Notes under the pieces: model-generated
What the model was told of the DNA's origin: nothing
Seen by the model: only the letters and a program-made list of their open reading frames with translations
Database searches by the model: none
Program-made: the position numbers and the translations under genes
In this document: positions 9,338 to 18,891 of the stretch, piece by piece
Layout of the letters: each line of letters opens with the position of its first letter
Numbering within the stretch: the first letter of the stretch is position 1
Assembly (NCBI RefSeq): GCF_026898095.1
Contig: NZ_CP114015.1
Location: forward strand, 558,001 to 622,000
From: Arthrobacter sp. ATA002
GTDB lineage: Bacteria; Actinomycetota; Actinomycetes; Actinomycetales; Micrococcaceae
DNA: 64,000 nucleotides
Reading direction: 5' to 3'

Positions 9338-10340
9338 CGCCCTCTCCGCCGGACATTCCATCCAGGACATACCGCAGTGATTCGACGGATGTTTTCTGCG
9401 GGCGCCAGCCCAGCAGCTCCCTGGCCCGGGACGTGTCCATGAGCGGAGCCCCCGCCGCCATGTCAATCCAGCCGGGATCGGTGCGCTGCAGGTGCGCGGC
9501 CCAGGTGAGGCCGACGACGGCGCGCACCAGTTTCACCGGCACGTTCAGCAGCCGCCGGGCACCGAGGACGCCGGCCAGCAGCTCCGGGGTGATCACCGGA
9601 TCTGCGGCAATGTTGAAGGCGCCCTCCGCGCGCTGGTCCACCACCCGCCAGTACGCATCGGCAATGTCATCGCCGTGGACAACCTGGAACGAGAATTCCT
9701 TCGGCAGCGGAATCAACGGCAGCCTGAGCTTATTCAGGATGAACTTCGGCACCAGCGGCCCCAGGAAGTAATTGCCGATCTCGGTTCCGGCGTCCGAGGA
9801 GAAAATCAGTCCGGGGCGCAGCCGGGCGACGGGAATCTCGGGATACTCCCGCTCGAACTTATCCAGCAGGGCTTCCTGTTCACCCTTGTGGCGGCTGTAG
9901 TGGGAACTGGCGATGCCGCGCGCGGGCCAGGACTCATCGGTGAGCCGGTCCTTCGGGGCGGGGGAGTACGCGCCCACCGAGGACGCGCAGACAAACTGGC
10001 GCACTCCCGCCGCGGCCGCCGCGGCAAGGGCGTTTTCGGTGCCGTGCACATTAATCCGGTGCAGTTCGGCTTCATCCCGGTTCGGCTGGATGGCCCAGGC
10101 GAGGTGTACGACGGCGTCCGCGCCGCGCAGTGCTTCGGTGAGCTTTTCCCGGCCATCTCCGGTGGCGATGTCGATGCTGTGCCACTGGACGCCGTCGTAC
10201 GGCGGGACGGTGGTCTCCGGCACCCGCCGGGCGATGCCTGCGATCTCCAGGCCCTCCGGGCGTTCACCGCGCGCCTGCGCGAGCCGGCGCAGCAGGGCTG
10301 TACCGACATTCCCGGTTGCTCCGATAACAGCTACTCGCAT
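9303..10340 (-). CDS. NAD-dependent epimerase/dehydratase family protein
   Basis: Extended short-chain dehydrogenase of 345 residues. The N-terminal Rossmann motif VIGATGNVG is followed by a D-A-V-V-H-L-A-W segment, a catalytic-type serine in CASSVGAYS and Y-S-R-H-K (YxxxK). This is the GDP/UDP-sugar epimerase fold (GalE-like superfamily), also used by atypical NAD(P)H-binding proteins. The substrate is unknown. The start has GAAGGA upstream. It converges on the flavin oxidoreductase, overlapping it by 35 bases at the 3' end. Confidence 0.83.
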   Translation of the reverse strand: MRVAVIGATGNVGTALLRRLAQARGERPEGLEIAGIARRVPETTVPPYDGVQWHSIDIATGDGREKLTEALRGADAVVHLAWAIQPNRDEAELHRINVHGTENALAAAAAAGVRQFVCASSVGAYSPAPKDRLTDESWPARGIASSHYSRHKGEQEALLDKFEREYPEIPVARLRPGLIFSSDAGTEIGNYFLGPLVPKFILNKLRLPLIPLPKEFSFQVVHGDDIADAYWRVVDQRAEGAFNIAADPVITPELLAGVLGARRLLNVPVKLVRAVVGLTWAAHLQRTDPGWIDMAAGAPLMDTSRARELLGWRPQKTSVESLRYVLDGMSGGEGVTGSPLLAPRR

Positions 10341-10536
10341 CTGGCTGGGTCCTTCCCCGCCGAAGGTTCCGCACCGCGGGTCCTCAGGCTGTTGGTGGTC
10401 CTGGCTAAGCAGGCATGTGTCCTTCCGACTCTACCGGTGGCAGCGGCGGAACACCCGGAAAAGCCGGGAGCGGGCACCAAACAGTTAGTCTGGACAGGGA
10501 ATCATCACCACGAGAAATCACACCGCAGGGAGCGTC

Positions 10537-11594
10537 ATGGCCGACAGTACGGGAACTGACCAGGACAACGGCTCCGGCTTCAGCACGCGCGGAGCGTACG
10601 TGACCGGAGGCGCCGAATACACCCGGGACACCAACTACATTGAAACCCGCATCACGCGTGACGGCCGGGACGGCTATCCGGTGGAGGCCGGACGGTACCG
10701 CCTGATCGCTGCACGGGCCTGCCCCTGGGCGAACAGGGCCATCATCGTCCGGCGCCTGCTGGGCCTGGAGGACGCGATTTCCCTGGGTACTCCCGGCCCC
10801 ACCCACGATGCCCGCAGCTGGACCTTCGACTTGGATCCCGGCGGCCGGGATCCCGTCCTGGGCATTGAGCGGCTGCAGGAAGCGTTCTTCCGGCGCACCC
10901 CCGGCTACAAGCGCGGAATTACGGTTCCGGCAATCGTTGACGTTCCCAGCGGAGCCGTCGTGACCAATAACTTCCCGCAGATTACCGAGGACTTTTCCAC
11001 GCAGTGGAAGGACTTCCACCGCGACGGCGCTCCCGACCTGCTGCCGGCCGAACACCTTGAGGAGCTGGCCGCGGTCAACAAGCGGGTGTTCACCGAGGTC
11101 AACAACGGTGTCTACCGCTGCGGTTTCGCCGGGTCGCAGGAAGCGTACGACGCCGCGTACGATCGGCTGTGGACCGCCATGGACTGGCTGGAGGACCGGC
11201 TGTCCCGGCAGCGCTACCTCGTCGGGGACACCATCACGGAGGCCGACGTGCGGCTCTTCACGACCCTGGTCCGCTTCGATCCCGTCTACCACGGCCACTT
11301 GAGTGCAACCGGAACAAGCTCACCGAGATGCCCAACCTCTGGGCCTATGCCCGGGACCTGTTCCAGACGCCCGGTTTCGGTGACACTGTCGACTTCGAGC
11401 AGATCAAGGCGCACTACTACATCGTGCACGAGGACATTAATCCCACGGGGATTGTGCCCAAGGGCCCCGATACCGCTAACTGGCTCTCTGCGCACGGCCG
11501 GGAACAGCTCGGCGGCCGGCCGTTCGGAACGGGAACGGCGCCGGGGCCGGTCCGGGCCGGCGAGGAAGTCGCTCCGGGGCACGGCGCCGGATAA
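10537..11594 (+). CDS. Glutathione S-transferase family protein, ECM4/YqjG type (frameshifted near 11302)
   Basis: About 352 codons. The N-terminal thioredoxin-like domain contains A-C-P-W-A-N-R, whose Cys is the nucleophile of glutathionyl-hydroquinone reductases (omega-class, ECM4/YqjG family). The helical C-terminal domain has E-A-D-V-R-L-F-T-T-L-V-R-F-D. The frame breaks near 11302 and resumes one base off as C-N-R-N-K-L-T-E-M-P-N-L-W, so one base is missing there. Start supported by GGGAG. Actinobacteria of this kind use mycothiol rather than glutathione, so the natural thiol is probably mycothiol; this is inference. Roughly 60 bases separate its end from the iron box of the next operon. 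Confidence 0.83.
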
Positions 11595-11667
11595 GTTCGC
11601 GCCCGCCGCTGCATCTTCCCGTGCCGGAGGTAATAGGGCACAGAAGTGTTTCTTAAGCACCGGAACC

Positions 11668-11686
11668 GTAGGTTAGCCTTACTTAA
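11668..11686. promoter_or_regulatory. DtxR/IdeR-type iron box upstream of siderophore permease operon
   Basis: GTAGGTTAGCCTTACTTAA matches the DtxR/IdeR consensus TTAGGTTAGCCTAACCTAA at 16 of 19 positions by direct comparison. It lies about 30 bases upstream of the GTG start of the first permease gene, where bound repressor would cover the promoter. It implies iron repression of the permease-permease-ATPase-siderophore reductase operon, together with the box at 4068. Confidence 0.85.
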
Positions 11687-11714
11687 GATTATCCGTTGTG
11701 AGGGAGGTGCCGCC

Positions 11715-12819
11715 GTGCGTGCAAACGCCAGCCCTTCCGCTCCGGCACCCGCCGGCGGCGCTGTATTGCCGGCAGCTTCGGGGGATCCGGCGGCTCCTGC
11801 GGGTCCGGTCCGGCAGCGCGGCGTACGCCCGGCCGCCCGCATGGCCCTGCTCGGTGTCTCGGTTGGCGCGCTGGTGCTGGCCTGCCTGGCCTCAGTCGCC
11901 TTCGGTGCGCGGGCGCTGCCCCTGGAGACGGTGTTCGAAGCCCTGACCGCATACGACCCGGGCAACGGAGACCACGCCGTGGTGGCTTCACGGATCCCCC
12001 GTACCGTCCTGGCGCTGCTGGCCGGCGGCGCGCTGGGTCTGGCCGGTGCCGCCATGCAGGGCGTGGCACGAAACCCGCTGGCTGACCCCGGGATCCTGGG
12101 CGTTAATGCCGGCGCCGCTTTTTTCGTGGTCCTCGGCATTTATGGTTTCGGTGTCGGCAGCTTCACCGGGTACGTCTGGTTCGCACTCGCCGGAGCCGCA
12201 CTGGCCGCCGTCGTGGTCTACAGCGTGGCCAGCCTGGGCAGGAAGGGCAACCCCGGTTAAGCTCGCGCTGGCCGGTGCCGCACTCTCGGCAGGGCTCAGT
12301 TCGCTGATGAGCGCCATCCTGGTGTCCAGCCAGCAAACTTTCGATGTTTTCCGCTTCTGGCAGACGGGCAGCGTATCCGGCCGCGGCTGGGACGTCATCA
12401 CCGCCGTGCTGCCGTTCCTGGCTGTCGGTGCTGCCATCACGCTGGGCGCGGGGCGGGCCCTGAACGGCCTGTCGCTGGGAGACGACCTGGCCCGGGGACT
12501 GGGCCAGCGGGTGGCGCTGACCCGGGGCGCCACGGCGCTCGGCGTGGTCCTGCTGTGCGGTGCAGCCACTGCCGCCGCCGGCCCGATCGGCTTTATTGGC
12601 CTGGTGATTCCGCACATGGTGCGTTCCCTCACCGGCCCCGACTACCGGTGGATCCTTCCCTTCTCCCTGGTCCTGGCACCCATCCTGCTGCTCGTGGCTG
12701 ACATCGCCGGGCGGCTGGCCCTGCCGCCCGGCGAAATTCCGGTGGGCGTCATGACCGCCGTCCTCGGCGCTCCGGTGTTCATTTGGCTGGTCCGGCGCCG
12801 AAAGCCGGCCCAACTGTGA
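11715..12819 (+). CDS. FecCD family iron-siderophore ABC permease, first subunit (frameshifted near 12247)
   Basis: Integral membrane permease of about 368 codons. The N-terminal half (to about 12247) has a disordered Ala/Pro start, a membrane segment and the family signature RIPRTVLALLAGGALGLAGA followed by M-Q-G-V-A-R-N-P-L-A-D-P. The second half resumes in another frame as T-P-V-K-L-A-L-A-G-A-A and carries the coupling motif G-P-I-G-F-I-G-L-V-I-P-H. The shift sits at a GGG run and could be one extra or two missing bases. GTG start with AGGGAGG upstream, just after the iron box. It pairs with the next gene to form the membrane channel. Confidence 0.85.
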
Positions 12820-13861
12820 GTGCACTCCTGGACCGGCCCGCCACCGCGGCCGTCACCTCCGCCCGGCACAAATCCACCCGCCGCATCCGGACCGTCACCG
12901 CAGCCCTCGCCGGCGCCGTCGTGCTCCTCTTCGCTGTCAGCATCCTGCTGGGCACCTACACGGTGACCATCCCGGACTTCTTCCGCATCCTGGGCGGGGA
13001 ACAGATACCGGGCGCCACGTACATCGTGATGGAAAGCAAACTGCCGCGGGCCGTCATAGCGGTCCTGGTCGGGGCGGCGCTGGGGATTGCCGGCAGCATC
13101 TTCCAAACCATGCTGCGCAACCCGCTGGCCAGCCCGGACGTGATTGGCATCAGTTACGGTGCCAGCGCCAGCGCGGTGGTGGGGATCGTGGTGTTCGGCG
13201 CGACGGGAACCGCGGTGTCGCTGTCCGCGCTGGCGGGGGCGCTGGTGGTGGCCCTGGCCATCTTCCTGTTGTCCCGGCAGGGCGGAGCCGCGGGCTACCG
13301 GCTCATCCTGGTCGGTATCGGATTCGCCGCGGTGATGCAGGCCGTGGTCATGTTCCTGATGACCCGCACCGATGTCCGTACGGCCTCGCAGGCCCTGGTG
13401 TGGCTCAACGGGTCCCTGAATTCCGCCGGCTGGGACCGCGCCGGTGCGCTGGCCCTGGCGCTGCTGGTCCTGCTCCCCGCCACCGCCGTACTGGGACGGC
13501 AGCTGCGCGGGCTGGAGCTGGGCGACGACACCGCCGCCGGGCTGGGCATGCGCGTGGAGGCATCACGGCTGGGGCTGCTCATTACCGGCGTGGCCCTGGC
13601 CGCCGCCGCCACCGCGGCTGCCGGCCCGGTCGCCTTTATTGCGTTCCTGTCCGGGCCCATCGCACGCCGCCTGCTGGGCGGGCGGCTGTCCCTGGCGGCG
13701 TCGGCTCTGGTGGGGGCCGTGATCGTGCTGGCTGCCGACTTCGCCGGCGCCAACCTGGTGCCCGGTGTATCACTGCCCGTGGGCGTGGTGACCGGCGCCC
13801 TGGGCGCCCTGTCCTGCTGTGGCTGCTGGTCACATCCAACCGCGTAGGCCGAGGAGGCTGA
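12816..13861 (+). CDS. FecCD family iron-siderophore ABC permease, second subunit (frameshifted near 13808)
   Basis: Second membrane subunit, about 349 codons. Visible motifs are SKLPRAVIAVLVGAALGIAG, F-Q-T-M-L-R-N-P-L-A-S-P-D-V-I-G and G-P-V-A-F-I-A-F-L-S-G-P-I-A-R-R. Its GTG start overlaps the stop of the preceding permease, so translation is likely coupled. The last residues read correctly (F-L-L-W-L-L-V-T-S-N-R) only if one base is added in the CCC run at 13807-13809, which moves the true stop to 13861. Together with the first permease and the ATPase it would import ferric siderophores. Confidence 0.85.
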
Positions 13862-13862
13862 T

Positions 13863-14815
13863 ATGGGAAACCCCCACAACGTGTCCGCGGGGCAACCCCG
13901 CCCAGCCTGGGCGCGCAGGACCTGGTGCTTGCCTACGGGGAGCGAACCGTGGTGGACGGGCTGTCAGTGACGCTGCCGGCCGGCCGCATCACCATGATCG
14001 TGGGCGCCAACGCCTGCGGCAAGTCCACGCTGCTGCGCGGACTTGCCCGGCTGCTCAGGCCCGCCGGGGGTACGGTGCTGCTCGGCGGCAGGGATATTCA
14101 TTCCCGGCCGGCGCGCGAGGTGGCGCGGACGCTGGGGTTGCTGCCGCAGACCCCCACGGCTCCCGAGGGCATCACCGTGGCGGATCTCGTGGGCCGCGGC
14201 CGCTATCCGCACCAGGGCTGGTTCCGCCAGTGGACGCCGGCGGACGATGCCGCCGTCGCCGCCGCACTGGAAGCGACCGGCACGCTGGACCTGGCGGAAC
14301 GGAACGTCGATGAACTTTCCGGGGGCCAGCGCCAGCGGGTCTGGATTGCGATGGCCCTGGCCCAGGACACTGACATCCTGCTGCTGGATGAGCCCACCAC
14401 CTTCCTGGACGTCACGCACCAGATTGAGGTGCTGGACCTCATTACGGACCTCAACCGCCGGTCCGGAACCACCGTGGCCATCGTCCTGCACGACCTGAAC
14501 CTGGCCGCGCGCTACGCGGATCACCTGATCGCGGTGAAGGCCGGAACCATTGCCGCCCAGGGCGCCCCGGCCGACGTCGTCACCGAGGAGCTCGTCCGTG
14601 ACGTTTTTGGTCTCGAATCCCGGGTGATCAGCGATCCGGTGGCCGGAACGCCTATGGTGGTTCCCGTGGGCCGCCACCATGCGGCGCTTCCTGACAGGGA
14701 GCAGGCCGGGAAGGAGCCTCCGGAACCGGGGCGCCCCGCAGATCCCGTGGGGTACCTGCCGAATCCGCACGACATCCGACCCGCACCACACAACCGCCTG
14801 GAGGCAGCATCATGA
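13863..14815 (+). CDS. Iron-siderophore ABC transporter ATP-binding protein (frameshifted near 13890)
   Basis: ATPase subunit of FecE/FepC type, about 318 codons. Walker A is G-A-N-A-C-G-K-S-T, the signature is L-S-G-G-Q-R-Q-R, Walker B is D-I-L-L-L-D-E-P, and the switch histidine lies in V-L-H-D-L-N. The ATG at 13863 has GAGGAGG upstream, but its frame leads into the ATPase only if one G is added to the GGGG at 13889-13892; a GTG at 13925 would give a truncated start. The C-terminus has an unusual polar extension of about 45 residues rich in Pro and Glu. It is the third gene of the operon. Confidence 0.87.
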
Positions 14816-15869
14816 CGCAGGTCCGCACCGCCAACGGAGCCACCGCGGCTCCCCGCAGGGCACGCCGTGCCTCCAGTGCAGGGGCGGTCATGTGCTTCGA
14901 CGTCGAGGTGAAGCGGGTGCAGCGGCTGAGCGGCAACTTCCAGCGCATCACCTTCGCCGGGGACTGCCTGTCCGGGTTCGGCGTACAGGGAGCAACCAAC
15001 GACCTGCGGATCAAAGTCGTGGTGCCGTCCGTGGACGCCGACGGCCGTCAGCTGCCGATGCCCGTTTTTGATTGCAGCGACACCGGCTGGTACCGCAACT
15101 GGCTGCAGCTCGACGCCGGCGTGCGCGGCTCCATGCGGACCTACACGGTCCGCTCGGCCCGCTGCGCAGCGGCGGAACCGGAGATCGACGTCGATTTTGT
15201 CCTGCACTTTGACGAGCATGGCCGGGGCGGCCCGGCTTCCAGCTGGGCCGCAGCGGCTCAGCCGGGGACCGGGTCAGCATCATCGGGCCGAATGCCGCCC
15301 ACTGCGTCACCGCCGAGAGCTACGGCGGAATCGAGTGGCGGCCGGGAATGGCGCAGCACGTCCTGCTGGCCGGCGACGAAACAGCGGTTCCCGCCATCAC
15401 GGCCATCCTGGAATCCCTGCCTGCCGGTGTGACCGGGCACGCGCTGCTGGAGGTTCCCGACGCCGCCGATGCGCTTCCGGTGCACACCCGCTCCTCCGTC
15501 CGGGTTTCCTGGCTGCCCCGCGGCCCCCGCCCGCACGGCGAACTGCTGGAGAGGGCTGTCCGGGACGCCGTGGCGCTCCCGGGCTGGGCATCGGTGGAGG
15601 GAGCGCCGGTACCCCCGAGGCCCGTGATCGATGACGTCAATGTGGACGAAGCGGTGCTCTGGGAGACACCCCAGCGCCTGACCCCGGCCGCCGTCAAAGC
15701 GACGCCCAATCCGGATACCCCTTCCGGTGCGCTGCCGTTTTACGCCTGGATTGCCGGTGAAGCGGCCGTCGTCCGCGGCCTGCGCCGGTACCTGGTCACC
15801 GAAGCCGGAATCGACCGCAAGCAGGTGGCCTTCATGGGCTACTGGCGCAGCGGCCGCGCCGAGCTTTAG
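14812..15869 (+). CDS. Siderophore-interacting protein, ferric-siderophore reductase (frameshifted near 15265)
   Basis: About 353 codons. The N-terminal FAD-binding domain has the R-x-Y-T motif (MRTYTVRSAR). The second domain follows after the frame break as P-G-D-R-V-S-I-I-G-P-N, then H-V-L-L-A-G-D-E-T-A-V-P-A-I and a C-terminal Y-W-R-S-G-R. This is the SIP/ViuB family, which uses NAD(P)H and FAD to reduce ferric siderophores in the cytoplasm and release iron. One G is missing in the GGGG run at 15264-15267. The ATG overlaps the ATPase stop by four bases (ATGA), so it completes the uptake operon. Confidence 0.87.
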
Positions 15870-15982
15870 CCGCTCGGCCGCCCCGCACCCCGCACCCCGC
15901 GCGGCGTGACGGCGGCCGCGCCGGCGGCGGTGCTTAGTCACATTTACTCGCTCACCCCAGGACCCCGCCGGTAAAATCGAAG

Positions 15983-16009
15983 GGAGCGGGTAACGCTCCG
16001 TGCCCTTTT
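15983..16009 (+). terminator. Possible terminator or attenuator hairpin
   Basis: GGAGCG-GGTAA-CGCTCC forms a 6-bp stem at 15983-15999, followed after a few bases by TTTTC. It could end the siderophore operon, which stops at 15869. It could also lie in the M23 peptidase leader, since a TAAAAT -10-like hexamer occurs at 15972-15977. The stem is short and the T-run is offset, so confidence is low. The rest of the gap 15870-16088 shows no gene. Confidence 0.35.
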
Positions 16010-16088
16010 CTTTCCGGAGTACTGCCCCGCCCCCGAGCAGATATTTCTATACACAGCCCCTTTGCCGAACATTGCACAGAGGTGATGG

Positions 16089-16961
16089 ATCACGAAGATC
16101 TCCACGGAGACCCTGCGTTATCTGACGGAACAGCGGAAACTAACGGAACTGCGTTCGCTAAAAGAACTGCGTTCTCCAAAAGAACTGCGTTCTCCACAAG
16201 AATTGCGGAAACTGGTCTTTGACTGGGTGACGGACAGCCGTCCACCCGGAAAACACGTTACTTCGGTGGTCAAAAGATACTGGCCGGCCCAACTTTCGCA
16301 GGCGGCAAAGTCGCTGCCCCTGAACCTGCAGTGGCTGGCCGCTCCCGGACGCAGCACCTGCGCCATGGGTGCCGCAGCCGCCCTGGCGGTGGGCACGGCC
16401 GTGGTGGGAACGGCATCCGCCGCCCGGGAACCCCTGAACCTGCAGCGGACAGCAGTGGTGTCCGAGCTCCCCGGTGCCACGCCCGCCGACCCGGTGCCGG
16501 AAGCCCCGGCGGACGGAATGGGGTCCACCACTGCGGTGGACGCGCCGGCGGAACCGGCTCCGGAGGCGCCGCCGGCGTCGGTGCCGCTGGACGAGCTCCG
16601 CGTGACGTCGCCGTTCGGCTGGCGGGAAAACCCGCTCCTGGCCGGCGCACCGGAATTCCATAACGGCATCGACTTTGGCGCTGTCACGGGCACCCCGGTA
16701 AAGGCTGCCGCCGCCGGCACGGTGACCTACGCCGAGTACCACCAGTACGGGGGTCTGCGGATCGTGGTGGACCACGGAAACGGCACCGAAACCACCTACA
16801 ACCACCTGAGTGGCATTCACGTTGAGGTGGGTCAGTGGGTGGACTTCAACACCGTGATCGGCGCGATTGGCAGCACCGGAAATTCCACCGGCCCGCACCT
16901 GCACTTTGAAGTGCTGATCAACGGCGAATACCATGATCCAGCCGTTTGGCTGGGCATCTAG
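16089..16961 (+). CDS. M23 family metallopeptidase with N-terminal hexapeptide repeats
   Basis: Cell-wall endopeptidase of about 290 residues. The C-terminal LytM/M23 domain has the zinc-ligand motif H-N-G-I-D-F (HxxxD) and the H-L-H-F-E-V (HxH) motif. It would cleave peptidoglycan cross-links outside the cell. A hydrophobic stretch A-M-G-A-A-A-A-L-A-V-G-T-A-V-V-G-T about 95 residues in acts as a late signal or anchor. Before it lies a basic region with five hexads of E-L-R-S-x-K type. The start is unresolved: the frame is open from 16086, a strong GAGGTGAT sits at 16079, but the codon at the right distance is ATC (16089). The ATG at 16085 is one base out of frame, so a base error near 16087 is plausible. 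Confidence 0.78.
   Translation: MTKISTETLRYLTEQRKLTELRSLKELRSPKELRSPQELRKLVFDWVTDSRPPGKHVTSVVKRYWPAQLSQAAKSLPLNLQWLAAPGRSTCAMGAAAALAVGTAVVGTASAAREPLNLQRTAVVSELPGATPADPVPEAPADGMGSTTAVDAPAEPAPEAPPASVPLDELRVTSPFGWRENPLLAGAPEFHNGIDFGAVTGTPVKAAAAGTVTYAEYHQYGGLRIVVDHGNGTETTYNHLSGIHVEVGQWVDFNTVIGAIGSTGNSTGPHLHFEVLINGEYHDPAVWLGI
16145..16208 (+). repeat. 18-bp tandem repeat, about 3.5 copies, inside the M23 gene
   Basis: Units begin at 16145, 16163, 16181 and 16199 (partial). The second unit reads AGAACTGCGTTCTCCAAA. Copies differ at one to three bases. In the peptidase frame each unit encodes E-L-R-S-P/L-K/Q, and a degenerate E-Q-R-K-L-T precedes them. The length is a multiple of three, so copy-number change would keep the frame. 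Confidence 0.9.
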
Positions 16962-16983
16962 CTTAGGCCCGGGGAACCTGGTC

Positions 16984-17943
16984 CTAGACCCGGGGATCCG
17001 TGAGGATCGCCGGGTCTTTCTTTCCGTGCGGCATCCGGACCCGAAGGGCGCTGGGATCCACCCGGAAGGCGACATGGGAAGCCTTGCCCAAATGGTCGCC
17101 GTCGACCTCGAACTCCTGCGGAACCTCGGTGAAGATCTCGGCTTCCTTGCACTGGTAGTAGTCGACCGAGGTGCTGCCTTTCCCGCGGCGCAGCAGGCCG
17201 GCAACTACGCCGAACCAGCCGAACCGTCCCCGGGGAGCCATGGTCATGATGTCCAGCAGTCCGTCATCAATGCGCGCGCCCGGGAAAATCTCCAGACCGC
17301 CCATGATTTTTCCGCAGTTGCCCCCCATGACGCTGCGCGGATGGCCGGAGATTTCCTTGCCGCCGTCGAGCCGGATGGTGCTCTTGACCGGCTTCCCGGG
17401 AAGGTTACGGATACCGGCGTCCACATAGGCCAGCCAGCCGACATTGTCCTTCAGGGTGTCGTTGGTGTCGCCCATCAGGGCTGCGTCGTAGCCCAGCCCG
17501 GCCATGACCAGGAAAACGTCGCCCTTTAGCGCACGGTCGAGGGTCACATGGACGACGTCGATGTTGCGGTCAGCCCCGGTCAGGGCCGCCGTGACGGCTG
17601 CTTCCGGGTCGTCGACGGCGATGTCCAGGTTCCGGGCCAGCAGATTGCCGGTACCCAGCGGCAGCAGCCCGAGGGGAGTGTCGGTGCCGGTCAGCTCGGC
17701 GGCCACGCAGCGGACCGTACCGTCGCCGCCGGCTGCGATAACCAGGTCCACTCCGGCATCGAGGGCCTCGCGGGCCATGCCGCGGCCCGGGTCTTCCTTG
17801 GTGGTTTCCAGCCAGAGCGGTTCTTCCCAGCCTTCAGCGCGGCACACCCTGTCGACCAGGGCGCGGATGTCCACATCCGTTTTCTTGATGGGGTTCATGA
17901 TGACGGCGACGCGCTGGCGCGTTCCTGCGGCTGAGGTGGGCAT
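16984..17943 (-). CDS. Diacylglycerol/lipid kinase family protein
   Basis: Protein of 319 residues with the catalytic-domain motif A-A-G-G-D-G-T-V at about 71-77 (the phosphate-binding GGDGT of the DagK/YegS/LCB5 family) and P-L-G-T-G-N-L-L-A-R-N. Members phosphorylate diacylglycerol, sphingoid bases or related lipids at the inner membrane face with ATP. The start has AAAGGAT 5 bases upstream. It converges on the M23 peptidase with a 22-base gap containing two near copies of TAG(G/A)CCCGGGGA. The lipid substrate is not deducible. Confidence 0.87.
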   Translation of the reverse strand: MPTSAAGTRQRVAVIMNPIKKTDVDIRALVDRVCRAEGWEEPLWLETTKEDPGRGMAREALDAGVDLVIAAGGDGTVRCVAAELTGTDTPLGLLPLGTGNLLARNLDIAVDDPEAAVTAALTGADRNIDVVHVTLDRALKGDVFLVMAGLGYDAALMGDTNDTLKDNVGWLAYVDAGIRNLPGKPVKSTIRLDGGKEISGHPRSVMGGNCGKIMGGLEIFPGARIDDGLLDIMTMAPRGRFGWFGVVAGLLRRGKGSTSVDYYQCKEAEIFTEVPQEFEVDGDHLGKASHVAFRVDPSALRVRMPHGKKDPAILTDPRV

Positions 17944-18099
17944 GGGATCCTTTGGGGCGGCGAAGGCGGAGCGAAGACTTGCGGGGCGGTACGGCGGAAC
18001 GGTGCAGGAGGAAGCCCGCGGCGGAAGTGCGGCTTGCTTCAGAGTCTAATCCGCCCCGGGCTGCGCGCCCGCCGATGCGGGAAGTGCCGGTTCAACTTG

Positions 18100-18105
18100 T
18101 AACCT
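18100..18105 (+). promoter_or_regulatory. -10 hexamer for a leaderless SGNH hydrolase transcript
   Basis: TAACCT fits TANNNT and occupies exactly -12 to -7 relative to the GTG at 18112. No Shine-Dalgarno is present before that codon. The arrangement predicts transcription starting on the start codon. No good -35 element is visible. Confidence 0.5.
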
Positions 18106-18111
18106 GTGGGT

Positions 18112-18891
18112 GTGACTTTTACTTCTCGTTATGTGGCCCTGGGAGATTCCTTTACCGAAGGCGTGGGGGACTGGGACGATTCCCGGCCCAACGGTGTCCG
18201 GGGCTGGGCGGACCGGGTGGCGGAGCAGCTGGCGCTCGCCGACGGGTCCTGGGGATACGCGAACCTTGCGATCCGGGGCAGGAAGCTGCACCAGGTCCTT
18301 GCCGAGCAGGTGGCAGCGGCCGTTGAGCTGGACCCCACCCTGGTCACCATTTACGCCGGCGGCAACGACATCCTGCGCCCCAAAGTGGACATCGATGCCC
18401 TGGTCGGCGCATACGACGCCGGCATCGCCGCCCTGCGCGCCTCGGGTGCCGCGGTGCTGGTCTTCACCGGGTTCGACTCCGGCCGGGCCCCGGTCTTCGG
18501 GGCCACCCGCGGCCGGACGGCCCTGTACAACGAACTGGTCCGGGAAGCGGCGGACCGCCACGGCGCCGAACTGGTGGACTACTGGCGGATGAAGGAACTC
18601 CAGGACGAGCGGTACTGGGACCTCGACCGGCTGCACATGTCGCCGGCCGGGCACATGCTCACCGCCAAGAAGGTCCTGGAAGTCCTGCGCCGCACCGATG
18701 CCATCGACCTTCCGGAGCTCAACGCGCTGCCGTCCCGGACCCGCGTCGAGCAGCTGCGGCGTGACGCGCAGTGGGCCAGGGAGTATCTCGGGCCGTGGGT
18801 CGGACGCCGGCTGCGGGGAGTTTCCTCGGGCGACAACCTCCGTCCTAAGTACCCTGTTCCGGTCCGTATCGAAGCCCCGGCTCACCTCTGA
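18112..18891 (+). CDS. SGNH/GDSL hydrolase family protein
   Basis: Soluble esterase-type protein of about 259 residues with the SGNH blocks in order: G-D-S (block I, residues 11-13, catalytic Ser), the conserved Gly region, G-G-N-D (block III, Asn) and D-x-x-H as D-R-L-H (block V, catalytic Asp/His). There is no signal peptide, so it is probably cytoplasmic. I chose GTG 18112 because the TAACCT hexamer lies exactly 6 bases upstream, consistent with leaderless initiation; GTG 18106 is the in-frame alternative. The physiological ester is unknown. Confidence 0.87.
   Translation: MTFTSRYVALGDSFTEGVGDWDDSRPNGVRGWADRVAEQLALADGSWGYANLAIRGRKLHQVLAEQVAAAVELDPTLVTIYAGGNDILRPKVDIDALVGAYDAGIAALRASGAAVLVFTGFDSGRAPVFGATRGRTALYNELVREAADRHGAELVDYWRMKELQDERYWDLDRLHMSPAGHMLTAKKVLEVLRRTDAIDLPELNALPSRTRVEQLRRDAQWAREYLGPWVGRRLRGVSSGDNLRPKYPVPVRIEAPAHL

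Noticed and set aside
16962..17000. Two near copies of TAG(G/A)CCCGGGGA between the M23 and lipid kinase genes, as a terminator or att site
   Set aside because: The pairing is limited to CCCGGG with no T-run, and part of it is the coding end of the kinase; no mobile genes are nearby.
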